Shown piece by piece: positions 25,935-35,279 of a stretch of 64,000 nucleotides of DNA. The first letter of the stretch is position 1. Every line of letters starts with the position of its first letter. Source of the stretch: JARRKU01 sp963675565 (GTDB lineage: Bacteria > Desulfobacterota > Desulfobacteria > Desulfobacterales > Desulfosarcinaceae); the NCBI GenBank assembly GCA_963675565.2, contig CAXXYD010000002.1, forward strand, positions 1,116,001 to 1,180,000. Reading direction: 5' to 3'. Under the pieces are notes generated by a model that was not told the DNA's origin, did no database searches, and worked only from the letters and a program-made list of their open reading frames with translations. The position numbers were made by a program, and so were the translations under genes.

Positions 25935-28034
25935 ATGAAACGGGCACCTCAAAGCGATCTGCCTTCCGTTTCAACGGAGGTAGGTCCAAACGAGAAAGAT
26001 GAAATATCCGCCCGTCCTGAATCCCGCGAAAATGGAGCAGCGGCGAGCGAAAGAAAAATCATTCGCTCACAGCTCATCAACAAGCTGAACCATCTCAACT
26101 TCCAGGATCTGTGCGTTACCCTTGTCTTCAAGCATATTAAATACCCCCGCACCCTGAAATTCAAAGCGTCCCCACTCCCATGCCACGACCAGCACCTGAC
26201 ATGTAATTGGATCGGCCCCATTGATATCGATCAGGTCATGGAGTCCTATCAATTCCAATGCCTTTACGTGCCCAGCGGCCAGCAACTGCTGCAGGTGGAA
26301 CCGGAATTGAAAAGTATCAGCAGCAGCCAGGCCATATTGATTCTGCCGGAAATCTGTCGAGAAATCAGCATACGCAAGATCCATCGTTATTCCTGCAGCG
26401 GTATTGCAGTCTATATGTTTCAAAACAGCGCCCTTTTCCAGGGCGAGCTGATCGACTACGGGGCATTTCAATTCCGCATTGCCATCCGTACGGTCCCTCC
26501 CCAGACGTATCACTGGATCGATGCCCAGTCACCGGTAACCATTGTGTTTGCAAAAGAACAGGAGACGCTCTACTCGGGGGAGTGCCGAATCGTCAAAAAG
26601 GAACAAGGGGACAAGGCCCATCAACTGATTCTGGAGCCAACCATTCGCCAGGTCCGCCGTTTCGCGCCCAAAGAGTTCCGCAGTACACGGCAGAAGATCA
26701 GCCCGTCACCGGATGTTATTTTCACCCACCCGTTATTCCGGAAAACCATTAACCTGAAAGTTGTCGACATATCCGGCGCCGGCATTTCCGTGGAAGAAGA
26801 AGAACATCTGGCTGTTCTTTTGCCGGGATTGATCATACCGTCCCTGGAATTGAGTTTCGGCGACGGTTCCACGATAAGTTGCCTGGCCCAGGTGGTATAC
26901 AGCATCCCGCATCGCGAGGGACCTTCCGGGACGGTGCTGCGCTGCGGCATGGCCATTCTGGACATGGCCGTGGAGAACCACAAAAAAATGCTGGCCTTAT
27001 TGCACCAGGCCAGCGATGCCAAGGCCTACCTGTGCAACAAGATCGATATGGACAGTCTGTGGAATTTCTTTTTTGAAACCGGCTTCATTTATCCCCAAAA
27101 GTATGAATTCATTCAGGCCAACAAAGCAAAAATCAAAGCCACATATGAAAAGCTGTATCATCAGAGCCCCAATATCGCGAGCCATTTTATCTACCAGGAA
27201 AACGGCCGCATTCTGGCCCACATGGCCATGGTCCGCTTTTATGAGTCCAGTTGGCTGATCCATCATCATGCGGCGCTGCGCAGCTCCGGCAACCGCGGTG
27301 GATTGATGGTATTGAATCAGGTCGGCCGGTTTCTCAACGATTCCCATCGACTGTACTCCATGAAAATGGATTATGTATTCTGTTATTACCGGCCGAACAA
27401 CAAATTCCCCAATCATGTTTTCGGCGGGACAGCGCGCAATATAAATGACCGATCCAAATGTGCCATCGATACATTTGCCTATTTTCATTATTCATCGGCA
27501 GAGGGAAAATCACCCGAACTGCCGAACAACTGGCAGTTGAAGCCGGCCGACAAGGAAGATCTGACCAATCTGCAAACCTACTATGAAGATCGATTCGGGG
27601 GGCTGATGCTGCATTCCCTGCAATTGCTTCCCGGAAGAACCGATATTGATGAGCTTTCAAGTGCCTACGGCGCCATCGGATTGAAACGATCCAGAAAGAT
27701 TTTTGCGTTGAAGCGCCACGACAAGCTGTGTGCCATTGCTGTTGTCAATATGGCTGATTTGGGATTGAACATGTCGGACCTGACCAATTCGATCAATCTA
27801 TTGGTCACGTATGGGAAACATCTGACCTTTGAAATCATCGAGGCCGTCATCGCCAGCGTGTCCCCCTTGTTGGAATTGCAGGAAATCCCCGTGCTGATAT
27901 ATCCGCAAACGGCTGCTGAAAAAGCGGGGATCGATTACAACCATTGCTACAGTTTGTGGTCGCTTTCCACCCAGGGCAATGCCGACCTTTATTTCCGGTT
28001 TTTGAAGCGGCTGTTGAAATTTATTAAATATTAA
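25935..28034 (+). CDS. PilZ domain protein with C-terminal GNAT/acyltransferase-like region
   Basis: 699 residues from the ATG at 25935 (MKRAPQSDLPSV), 7 nt after GAGG; an ATG at 25920 is in frame but poorly placed. Residues about 40-235 form an N-terminal domain of YcgR-like feel (RKIHRYSC motif). Residues about 238-345 form PilZ: RRFAPKEFR gives the c-di-GMP arginines and VDISGAGIS the DxSxxG turn. Residues about 370-690 resemble an N-acyltransferase (GNAT) fold, a guess from HMAMVRFYESSWLIHHHAALR and NRGGLMVLNQVGRFL. It would be a c-di-GMP-controlled effector. It sits 22 nt before the HD-GYP gene, so a c-di-GMP receptor and a phosphodiesterase are paired. Confidence 0.7.
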   Translation: MKRAPQSDLPSVSTEVGPNEKDEISARPESRENGAAASERKIIRSQLINKLNHLNFQDLCVTLVFKHIKYPRTLKFKASPLPCHDQHLTCNWIGPIDIDQVMESYQFQCLYVPSGQQLLQVEPELKSISSSQAILILPEICREISIRKIHRYSCSGIAVYMFQNSALFQGELIDYGAFQFRIAIRTVPPQTYHWIDAQSPVTIVFAKEQETLYSGECRIVKKEQGDKAHQLILEPTIRQVRRFAPKEFRSTRQKISPSPDVIFTHPLFRKTINLKVVDISGAGISVEEEEHLAVLLPGLIIPSLELSFGDGSTISCLAQVVYSIPHREGPSGTVLRCGMAILDMAVENHKKMLALLHQASDAKAYLCNKIDMDSLWNFFFETGFIYPQKYEFIQANKAKIKATYEKLYHQSPNIASHFIYQENGRILAHMAMVRFYESSWLIHHHAALRSSGNRGGLMVLNQVGRFLNDSHRLYSMKMDYVFCYYRPNNKFPNHVFGGTARNINDRSKCAIDTFAYFHYSSAEGKSPELPNNWQLKPADKEDLTNLQTYYEDRFGGLMLHSLQLLPGRTDIDELSSAYGAIGLKRSRKIFALKRHDKLCAIAVVNMADLGLNMSDLTNSINLLVTYGKHLTFEIIEAVIASVSPLLELQEIPVLIYPQTAAEKAGIDYNHCYSLWSLSTQGNADLYFRFLKRLLKFIKY

Positions 28035-28056
28035 TATCCCAGGCACGACACCGATT

Positions 28057-30015
28057 ATGTCGAAAAGTACCATATCCCCGGATACGCCGCTGTACAACAG
28101 CCGGATTATCGATACCTACATCAAGCTGCTCAAACGCAAGTACAGTTTTGTAGACATCGATGGGATATTGGAATATGCCGGAATGAAAGCCTACCAGGTG
28201 GCGGACCAGGGCCACTGGTTTTCACAAACTCAAATCGATCGATTTCACGCCATTATTGCCCAAAAAACCGGCAACAAGAATATCTCCCGGGAGGCCGGCC
28301 AGTATACGGCTTCACCGGAAGCGCTGGGAGTGATGCGGCATTATGTGCTCGGTCTGGTCGGCCCGGCCAAAGTCTATGAACGCATCGGCAAGGAGTCCTC
28401 GCGATTTACCAAATCCTGCGTTTACGAGACACGCAAAGTATCCCGGAATACCATTGAAATAACGGTCAGGCCTCGCCGCGGAGCCCAGGAAAAGCAATTT
28501 CAATGCGAAAACCGCCTGGGCTTCTGGGATGCCATCTCCAAGCTTTTCAACAATCGCCTGCCCAGAGTAGAACATCCCCAATGCATGTTCAAAGGCGATG
28601 ATGTCTGTCGCTACCTGATTACCTGGGAAGCGCAGGGGGCCAGTGCATGGAAAACAGCACGCAATGTGGCGCTGGTAATCCTCATGCTCGGATGCCTGAC
28701 ATGCAGCCTGATCGATATTCGCCTGGTTTTGACCACCATTTTGCCCATATCGGCGGCCATCTTCTTCTTGCTCACCCTTGTGGCCGAAAACCTGGAAAAG
28801 AAGGAAATTAAATCCATCCTGGGCAACTTTCAGGGAACGTCCAATGAATTAATCGAACAAATTGAAGCCAACTACAATAATTCACGATTGACCAATGAAA
28901 TCGGTGAAGCCATTGCCAGCCAGACCACTATTGAAGGTGTTCTGACAAAGGTGGTCCAGCTATTTGAAAAGCGTTTGAGTTATGACCGCGGGATGATCAT
29001 GCTGGCCAATGGGGAAAACAGCCGCCTTATTTTCCGTGCCGGATTCGGATATACCCGGGAAAAACTCAGACTGCTCCAAAAATCGGCGTTTCACCTCGAC
29101 CGTCCCGATGCCAAAGGGGTGTTTGTCGCCTGTTTTAATGAACAAAAACCCTACCTGATCAATGATATATCGGAAATCGGCCATCGGCTGTCCGCCCGAA
29201 GCCAGGCGTTTGCCAAAGAGCTTGGCTCCCAATCGTTCATCTGCTGCCCCATTATTTGCGACGGCCGATCCATTGGGGTAATGGCCGTTGACAATATGCG
29301 AAGCAAACGCGCGCTGGTGGAATCCGATCTGAGCCTCCTGTTGGGAATCGCCCATGTCCTGGGCATCAGCATCCGCAACGTGGAACTGCTGGACGACCGC
29401 AACCGGCAGATGCAATCGATTTTACAAACCCTGGCGGCCAGTATTGACGCCCGCGACCCGTTAACCGCAGGCCATTCGGCCAAAGTCACGGAATACGCCC
29501 TGGGCATTTGCAAGGAATTGGACCTTCCGGGCGATTATTGCGAGGTCATCCGGGTTGCGGCCCTGCTGCACGACTACGGCAAAATCGGCGTACCGGATGC
29601 CATATTGAAAAAGCCGGGAAGGTTGACCCGACAAGAGTATGACATCGTCAAAACCCACGCCATGAAATCACGGGAAATTCTGGAACGCATCAATTTCGGC
29701 GGCGCACTCAGCCAGGTTCCTGAAATCGCCGGCGCCCACCATGAAAAAGCGGACGGCAGCGGTTACCCAATGGGATTAAAAGGCGAAGAAATTCCCCTCG
29801 GAGCGCGCATTATCGCCGTAGCGGATTTCTTTGAAGCCATAACCGCAAAACGGCACTACCGCGATCCGCTTCCCGTCGATGTCGCCTTTCACCTGCTGGA
29901 AAAAGAGCGCGGCATCCATTTCGATGAAACCGTTGTGGATGCATTCAAAAGTCATTTTAACAAAACCTATCTCTACGGCCGGGACAGCCAAAGCGAACTG
30001 AAGAAAGTATCCTAG
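28057..30015 (+). CDS. V4R-like / transmembrane / GAF / HD-GYP cyclic di-GMP phosphodiesterase
   Basis: 652 residues. Residues 1-190 look like a V4R-type ligand or heme-NO-like sensor (CENRLGFWDAI, VEHPQCMFKGDDVCRYLITW). Two membrane segments lie at about 200-245. GAF spans about 285-445 (SYDRGMIML, FICCPIICDGRSIGVMAVDN). HD-GYP spans about 455-640: AGHSAKVTEYA, LLHDYGKIGVPDAIL, and HHEKADGSGYPMGLKGEEIP with GYP intact. It should hydrolyse c-di-GMP under control of the sensor and GAF domains. It follows the PilZ gene closely. Confidence 0.85.
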   Translation: MSKSTISPDTPLYNSRIIDTYIKLLKRKYSFVDIDGILEYAGMKAYQVADQGHWFSQTQIDRFHAIIAQKTGNKNISREAGQYTASPEALGVMRHYVLGLVGPAKVYERIGKESSRFTKSCVYETRKVSRNTIEITVRPRRGAQEKQFQCENRLGFWDAISKLFNNRLPRVEHPQCMFKGDDVCRYLITWEAQGASAWKTARNVALVILMLGCLTCSLIDIRLVLTTILPISAAIFFLLTLVAENLEKKEIKSILGNFQGTSNELIEQIEANYNNSRLTNEIGEAIASQTTIEGVLTKVVQLFEKRLSYDRGMIMLANGENSRLIFRAGFGYTREKLRLLQKSAFHLDRPDAKGVFVACFNEQKPYLINDISEIGHRLSARSQAFAKELGSQSFICCPIICDGRSIGVMAVDNMRSKRALVESDLSLLLGIAHVLGISIRNVELLDDRNRQMQSILQTLAASIDARDPLTAGHSAKVTEYALGICKELDLPGDYCEVIRVAALLHDYGKIGVPDAILKKPGRLTRQEYDIVKTHAMKSREILERINFGGALSQVPEIAGAHHEKADGSGYPMGLKGEEIPLGARIIAVADFFEAITAKRHYRDPLPVDVAFHLLEKERGIHFDETVVDAFKSHFNKTYLYGRDSQSELKKVS

Positions 30016-30076
30016 CCGTACCCGGAACATCTGGAATAAACATCCATAGCGTCTACCGGGTGGAAATGGTCTGCTT

Positions 30077-30151
30077 CGCAGGAGTGGCTTTCAGCCGCGA
30101 TGATGCACCATAGGAATGCAGAGGAAATCGCGACTTAAATCCGCTCCTGCG
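30077..30151. repeat. REP-like inverted repeat, family B
   Basis: Imperfect arms 30077-30101 and 30127-30151 (20 of 25 pairs) around a 25-nt centre. The arm reads CGCAGGAGTGGCTTTCAGCC then GCGAT. It recalls the GTAGGAGCGGCTTTAGCCGC REP type of gamma-proteobacteria. It lies between the tail-to-tail HD-GYP and methyltransferase genes, a usual place for REPs. Confidence 0.65.
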
Positions 30152-30163
30152 CACTGAATAGGG

Positions 30164-30976
30164 TTACACAAGGGGCTTGCATCCCCGGCAGGCGATCAGG
30201 GGGGTATAGGTAAACCGTCGCGGGTCGGCAAAATGTGTCCTGAAATCGTTATAAAATGCTTCATAGCCTCCCGGGTAGTCATCAAAAAGAAAACCGGAAT
30301 TTTTAGCCGCCACCTCCACTTTTTTGGTCCAATTGAAATCATCCACCTCGTTGAGTCGGCCATAGATCAAATGGTGGGGCGTCATGGTTGCATCAATGGC
30401 GTCATAGCCCAGGTCGTAAAGGAAGGAGTAAAGTTTGATCCCCACAAAAGGGTCAAAATTGGCCCGCTCTTCGAGCAGCCCCATAATCTGCCGGATGGCC
30501 GATGCCAGTCGCTCGGGAATGCCGAAATGGTTCAGACAGTTGTAATCCAGGTCAATCAGACAGAGAATGCCGCCCGGACGAATGATTTTTGACAGGTTCT
30601 GAACAATCTCGAATGCTTTATCGCGATGGTACTCCAGCAAGAAGCGAACCCACACGAAATCGAACTGTCCCAGGTCATCCAGAGGGTTTAAGGCGTTGCG
30701 GTGCTCAAAACGGAGATTTTCGAACGGATATTTTTTTCTGGCATAGGCAATTCGGTGCGGAGAGATATCGATACCGACGACCTCACCATTGGGCTCTACC
30801 AGGTCGCAAATCGCTCTGGAGGTCTTGCCCGGACCACAGCCGATATCCGCCACGCGCATGCCTTTTTGAATGCCGGCCCATTTGGCCTGGCGATGAACCG
30901 CGGCGATTTCGGTTTTAATCTCAAGTCGACGAATTTCCTCGTCGTTCTCCATTAAATAGTCCAAATGCGATTCCAT
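30164..30976 (-). CDS. Class I SAM-dependent methyltransferase
   Basis: 270 residues. VADIGCGPGKTSRAI (SAM motif I, about 42-56), VVGIDISPHRIAYARKK (motif II), FDFVWVRFLLEY and IIRPGGILCLIDLDYN give a standard Rossmann methyltransferase. The substrate is not evident: the C-terminal third (LYSFLYDLGYDAIDATM, YGRLNEVDDF) resembles small-molecule methyltransferases of the UbiE type only in general shape. It is followed on the same strand, after a 43-nt gap in gene order, by no close partner; the HAD gene is separately started. Confidence 0.8.
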   Translation of the reverse strand: MESHLDYLMENDEEIRRLEIKTEIAAVHRQAKWAGIQKGMRVADIGCGPGKTSRAICDLVEPNGEVVGIDISPHRIAYARKKYPFENLRFEHRNALNPLDDLGQFDFVWVRFLLEYHRDKAFEIVQNLSKIIRPGGILCLIDLDYNCLNHFGIPERLASAIRQIMGLLEERANFDPFVGIKLYSFLYDLGYDAIDATMTPHHLIYGRLNEVDDFNWTKKVEVAAKNSGFLFDDYPGGYEAFYNDFRTHFADPRRFTYTPLIACRGCKPLV

Positions 30977-31019
30977 AAAATCTTGTTTCTCTCAGTGTCG
31001 GGTTAAACCGGGTGCCGCA

Positions 31020-31490
31020 TTACGACCGCAAGGTGGCTGTCAACCGCAATGGATGCAGTAAAAGGTCAAGGGCCGCCAATATATCCGTGCAAACCACATC
31101 GGCGGCGGCGATTGTACCGCCGAACGCGCCTTCAGCCTGAATGACGGCGATTCCCAGCGCAGACGCTTCGAGCATCAGGGCGTCGTTTCGGCCATTGCCG
31201 ATGGACACGGTTTGTGGTGCACCCAAATGACGGACGAAATCGCATTTGCCTTGGGCCTGCCGATCCTGGGCAAGGATATGCAGCGTGCAATCGATTCCGC
31301 TGGCGGCGCGTTTCACCTGCCCATGGGTATCTGCCGTGACGACATACAACGCCAGATTTTCAGCAAGCGCGGCCAGCCTGCCGGCCACACCGTCTATCAG
31401 GATGCCGTCCTGGGCCAGGGTACCATTGTAATCCATCACCAGATGGTTCAGTTTCAGCCGCCCGAAATCAGGAATGGCGATATCGATCAA
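31020..31490 (-). CDS. HAD family hydrolase (soluble P-type ATPase-like)
   Basis: 156 residues. HLVMDYNGTLAQDG is motif I with Asp nucleophile and Asn in place of the second Asp; LYVVTADTHG is motif II; TVSIGNGRNDALMLEASALG is motif IV. This combination is typical of small HAD proteins related to the P-domain of P-type ATPases. The DxN form may alter phosphatase activity. The start ATG overlaps the AIM24 gene stop (31487-31490), so the two are coupled. Confidence 0.75.
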   Translation of the reverse strand: MIDIAIPDFGRLKLNHLVMDYNGTLAQDGILIDGVAGRLAALAENLALYVVTADTHGQVKRAASGIDCTLHILAQDRQAQGKCDFVRHLGAPQTVSIGNGRNDALMLEASALGIAVIQAEGAFGGTIAAADVVCTDILAALDLLLHPLRLTATLRS

Positions 31491-32485
31491 TTGTTGTCTC
31501 CATCCAAAAATCCGCCAAGGGCTCCCAGGATGGATCCCTCACCTTTGCTCCCGCCGCGTTGCGGCGCAGCCTGCAGCATACGGCCTGCCAGCCGGGAAAA
31601 AGGCAAAGACTGCAGCCACACCTTCCCGGGCCCCTGGAGTGTCGCGAAAAAAAGGCCTTCGCCGCCAAAAAGGGCGGTCTTGATACCGCCGGCCTGCTGG
31701 ATATCGAATTGTACGCTGGGTGCAAGGGCAACAATACATCCGGTGTCCACGTGCAGCACTTCACCGGCCTTGAGCATCCGTTCGGCCACCGTACCACCGG
31801 CATGCATGAACACCAGACCGTCGCCCTCCAGTTTCTCCATGATAAAACCCTCGCCGCCAAAAAGGCCGGTTAAAATCTTGCGCTGGAAAAATATACCTAT
31901 GGAGACCCCTTTTGCCGCACAAAGAAAACTGTCTTTCTGGCAAATCAGGGTGCCGCCGACCTCTCCCAAGTGCACCGGAATAATATTCCCGGGATACGGC
32001 GCCCCGAAAGCGACATGGCCTTTTCCCTGTCCGGAGTGGGTGAAAACCGTCATGAAGAGGCTCTCCCCGGTCAGCAGCCGTTTGCCGGCACCCAGAAGCT
32101 TGTCCATGAAACCGCCGCCGGCGCTCGAACTGGATCCATCACCAAAAACAGTTTCCATCACAATGGTGCTGTCCTTATACATCATCGCACCGGCCTCGGC
32201 CACCGCACTTTCACCGGGGTCCAACTCGACTTCCACAAACTGCATCTCCGAACCGATGATCTTGTAGTCGATTTCATCCACCTGCGGGCGCGCGGAGACC
32301 GGCGGCGGAACGGGAACCGGTGCTGCCATGGTGGACAACTCCGGAATTTGATTGATGGGCTGCCATTGGGAAAAACCGTCACGCCAGGCGTGCCCATTTG
32401 GATTTTTTTGCGCCTGAGCCACTGCCTGGGCATGATCAAAGGGCCCCAGTTGATTGCCGTCGTAGCTGATATACCATTGCGTCAT
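31487..32485 (-). CDS. GYF_2 domain - AIM24 family protein
   Basis: 332 residues from the ATG at 32485 (MTQWYISYDGNQLGPFDH). Residues 1-48 are a GYF_2 domain (WYISYDGNQLGPF...WRDGFSQWQPI), a proline-rich peptide binder. Residues about 70-300 are the AIM24/TIGR00266 double-stranded beta-helix (GSEMQFVEVELDPGESAVAE, FGGEGFIMEKLEGDG, VDTGCIVALAPSVQFDI). AIM24 proteins occur in bacteria, and one is mitochondrial in yeast; biochemical role unknown. The neighbouring DUF533-like protein has a Pro-rich linker that could be the GYF ligand. Confidence 0.85.
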   Translation of the reverse strand: MTQWYISYDGNQLGPFDHAQAVAQAQKNPNGHAWRDGFSQWQPINQIPELSTMAAPVPVPPPVSARPQVDEIDYKIIGSEMQFVEVELDPGESAVAEAGAMMYKDSTIVMETVFGDGSSSSAGGGFMDKLLGAGKRLLTGESLFMTVFTHSGQGKGHVAFGAPYPGNIIPVHLGEVGGTLICQKDSFLCAAKGVSIGIFFQRKILTGLFGGEGFIMEKLEGDGLVFMHAGGTVAERMLKAGEVLHVDTGCIVALAPSVQFDIQQAGGIKTALFGGEGLFFATLQGPGKVWLQSLPFSRLAGRMLQAAPQRGGSKGEGSILGALGGFLDGDNN

Positions 32486-32552
32486 GGATGCCTCCTTGTT
32501 TTTAATATCCCCCAACACGGCGTATTGAATCTTCTACCGGCCACCCCGCCGA

Positions 32553-33191
32553 TCAAACCCTTGGCACCTGGACCTGTCGATGAATAGCATTGATCGCCGC
32601 AGAGTCCAACCCCAGATTTGCCGCCAGGCGTTGCAAATACCCTTTTTCTTCTTCTGTGTCCACCTCAATGGCAAGCAGAGACGCGGCGTAGACCTGTCGG
32701 GCCAGATCGTCCGTATTCACCTCGCTGACGATATCCTGCATATCTTTGGGGGCAAGCAGCTCGTGGAGGATAAACTCATGCTCTTGCTGACTGAGTTCCA
32801 GCGACTTTAATTTTTCCAGGATACGGGTACGCTCCTGCGTATCGATCACGCCGTCGGCGTTGGCAGCGGCAATCATTGCCCGGATGAGCAGAACAGCTGC
32901 ATTGCCCGATGCCGGTTCCGCCACGGGACCGGCAGAGCCTGCAGGGGGACGGGGCGGGACTGAAACACGGCTTGATGGCGGCGGTGGCGGTGGTGCCGAA
33001 CCCGGCAACGGCGGCGGCCCTGGCGGCCGGTTCCGGGATTCTGCCTGGGGCCGGCCCATATAGTGCTCTACGGCCTCCATGGCCACCCCGACCAGACCGA
33101 GGGCCGCGCCCCCGGACACCATACGGCCCAAACCGCGGCCCCGCACTCCTGAACGGATCAGCCCCCCCAACAATTTCTCCGGATTGAACAT
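32553..33191 (-). CDS. DUF533/TerB-like protein with proline-rich linker
   Basis: 212 residues from the ATG at 33191 (MFNPEKLLGGLIRSG), with GGGGGA upstream. The N-terminus has Gly-rich amphipathic repeats (GLIRSGVRGRGLGRMVSGGA). Residues about 48-85 are a Pro-rich linker (PPGPPPLPGSAPPPPPPSSR). Residues about 95-205 form an acidic helical TerB-like bundle (LLIRAMIAAANADGVIDTQE), the DUF533/YebE pattern. The linker may be bound by the GYF domain of the gene immediately downstream. That is inference from co-location. Confidence 0.75.
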   Translation of the reverse strand: MFNPEKLLGGLIRSGVRGRGLGRMVSGGAALGLVGVAMEAVEHYMGRPQAESRNRPPGPPPLPGSAPPPPPPSSRVSVPPRPPAGSAGPVAEPASGNAAVLLIRAMIAAANADGVIDTQERTRILEKLKSLELSQQEHEFILHELLAPKDMQDIVSEVNTDDLARQVYAASLLAIEVDTEEEKGYLQRLAANLGLDSAAINAIHRQVQVPRV

Positions 33192-33398
33192 GTTTTCCCC
33201 CATTTACTTTTGTGCTGTTTTTATGAATACTTGCTCAGTACAACCGGGTCCAGACGTTCGGCTTCGGGCTGGCCTTGAAAGAGCTCCGCGGTCGCCAAAG
33301 CATAGTTGTGCGTTGTGAGTTATGCGTTTTCAGTTGCGGCAAGAACCCGGTATTGCGAATAAATAAATGCAACCCCAACCTTGTCAAGGATAATCTGC

Positions 33399-34103
33399 AT
33401 GACCACTTACCCATTCGAACCCATCGGAATCATCCGCTCCTGTTTCAAAGAAAAATTCGGCACCCCCCGTCAGCCCGGCCTGGTCAAAGAAGCGACTGCA
33501 CAGGTGGAAATTCTACCGCCATTTCAACATGAGGAAGCATTTCGCGAATTGGGCGCTTTTTCTCATATCTGGATTCTGTTTGTCTTCCACCAGTGCATTC
33601 AAAGCGGGTGGAAAGCAACTGTCCGGCCGCCACGCCTGGGAGGCAATCGGCGGGTGGGCGTATTTGCCTCCCGCTCCGGGTTCCGGCCCAATCCCATCGG
33701 CCAGTCGGCGGTAGCGCTCTCATCCATAGAGTTGGGAAAAAAAAGAGTCTGCCTGCATATCAACGGCACCGACTTGATCGACGGAACGCCGGTTCTGGAT
33801 ATCAAACCCTACCTGTCCTATGCGGACAGCCTGCCCCAGGCAAAATGCGGATATGCCCAGGATCCCCCGGCCGCCGTCAGGCCGGTGGTGTTCCCGGAGG
33901 ATGCCGCACGGACCTGCCGTGCCCTTGAAAGCCGCTACCCGCATTTGAAGCGTTTAATCACAAAACTTCTCGCCATGGACCCGCGTCCGGGATACAAAAA
34001 GCCCGCTGAAAAAAGAAGCTACGGTCTGCGCCTGTGGGATGTCAACATCCGATTCTTGATCCAGGAAAACCAGGTCGTTGTAAAATCCCTGACCATTGAA
34101 TGA
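33399..34103 (+). CDS. trmO: tRNA (N6-threonylcarbamoyladenosine(37)-N6)-methyltransferase TrmO
   Basis: 234 residues from the ATG at 33399 (MTTYPFEPIGIIRSCFKEKF), preceded by AAGGA. FGTPRQPGLV, LGAFSHIWILFVFH, GVFASRSGFRPNPIGQSAV and LDIKPYLSYADS are the TrmO/TsaA (UPF0066) signature. It methylates t6A37 to m6t6A37 in certain threonine tRNAs, acting after the TsaE-dependent pathway whose ATPase gene is also in this window. Convergent with the next gene, 33 nt apart. Confidence 0.95.
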   Translation: MTTYPFEPIGIIRSCFKEKFGTPRQPGLVKEATAQVEILPPFQHEEAFRELGAFSHIWILFVFHQCIQSGWKATVRPPRLGGNRRVGVFASRSGFRPNPIGQSAVALSSIELGKKRVCLHINGTDLIDGTPVLDIKPYLSYADSLPQAKCGYAQDPPAAVRPVVFPEDAARTCRALESRYPHLKRLITKLLAMDPRPGYKKPAEKRSYGLRLWDVNIRFLIQENQVVVKSLTIE

Positions 34104-34136
34104 TCGGACCGCACCCCGGCCTGTCCCCCTATAGCT

Positions 34137-35279
34137 TTAACGCGGATTCGCCCCATACGATATCCGATAAATCGCACCGTTCTTGTCATCGGAAACCAGC
34201 AGGCTGCCGTCAGCCATCATTTCGACATCCACCGGCCGGCCCCAGGCGGTATTGCCGATCTGCCAACCCTGGGCAAACGGCTCATAATTTAAAGTGCCGT
34301 CGCTTTCCATGCTTACGGTGGTGATCCGATATCCGCTTTTGCGGCTGCGGTTCCAGGAGCCGTGCTCTGCGATAAAAATTTGATTGCGATAGTTTTCAGG
34401 AAAGCTCCTGCCGGTATAAAACCGCATGCCCAGAGCAGCCACATGAGCATCGAGCCGAACCTCGGGGGGGGTGTACCGGCTGCATGCCTGCCCGCCACCG
34501 AATTCGGGATCACCGACGACACCGCCATGGCAGTATGGAAAACCAAAGTGAAGCCCCGGCACACCCGCCCTGTTGAGCTCATCGGGAGGCAGGTCATCTC
34601 CAAGCCAGTCACGACCGTTGTCGGTAAACCAGAGTTCGCCGGTCCCGGGATGCCAATCGAAACCCACACTATTACGCACCCCGCTGGCAAACACCTCAAA
34701 GCCGCTGCCGTCTCTGCTGATCCGGGTAATGGACGCATAGACCGGATTATCCCGAAGGCAGACATTGCACGGGGCTCCCACAGGCACATACAGGCGGCCG
34801 TCAGGACCAAAACGGATAAACTTCCACCCATGGTGCCGATCTTTGGGAAAGCCGTCAAAAAACACCTCAGGCTTTTGTCCGGCGTCCAGCTGCGACTCGA
34901 TCCGGGGGTAACGCAAAATACGGTGAACCTCCGCCACATAAAGGTCTTCGCCCAGAAAAGCCACTCCGTTAGGCGTATCCAGCCCCTGGGCCAAAGTGAC
35001 CACTCGCTCGCCCTGCTTGTCCCGGTCCTGATCCAAAACGGCGTATACTTTTCCGGCCTGGCGCGTTCCCACAAAAAGCACCCCCGACGGACTCAGGGCC
35101 ATGGAGCGGGCTCCGGGAACTTGGTCCGTGTAAACACTGATCCTGAAACCCGGCGGCAGCTGGATTGTGCCCAGAAACAGCTTAACCTTGAACCCTGCCG
35201 CTGCATGGACAACCCAAATGCCTGAAACAGACAGACATACCATCAAGATCCATACCACTTTGGATATAATTCGATTCAT
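34137..35279 (-). CDS. PQQ-dependent sugar dehydrogenase-like (glucose/sorbosone dehydrogenase) secreted protein
   Basis: 380 residues with an N-terminal signal peptide (VVWILMVCLSVSGIWVVHAA). The mature part is a six-bladed propeller of the GSDH family: IQLPPGFRISVYTD, VYAVLDQDRD, LDTPNGVAFLGEDLYVAEVHRI, VGAPCNVCLRDNP, YASITRISRDGSG, SVGFDWHPGTGELWFTDNGRD, IAEHGSWNRS. Related proteins oxidise aldoses with PQQ or act as uncharacterised periplasmic sorbosone-dehydrogenase homologues. The anaerobic setting makes sugar oxidation uncertain. Transcribed alone. Confidence 0.85.
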   Translation of the reverse strand: MNRIISKVVWILMVCLSVSGIWVVHAAAGFKVKLFLGTIQLPPGFRISVYTDQVPGARSMALSPSGVLFVGTRQAGKVYAVLDQDRDKQGERVVTLAQGLDTPNGVAFLGEDLYVAEVHRILRYPRIESQLDAGQKPEVFFDGFPKDRHHGWKFIRFGPDGRLYVPVGAPCNVCLRDNPVYASITRISRDGSGFEVFASGVRNSVGFDWHPGTGELWFTDNGRDWLGDDLPPDELNRAGVPGLHFGFPYCHGGVVGDPEFGGGQACSRYTPPEVRLDAHVAALGMRFYTGRSFPENYRNQIFIAEHGSWNRSRKSGYRITTVSMESDGTLNYEPFAQGWQIGNTAWGRPVDVEMMADGSLLVSDDKNGAIYRISYGANPR

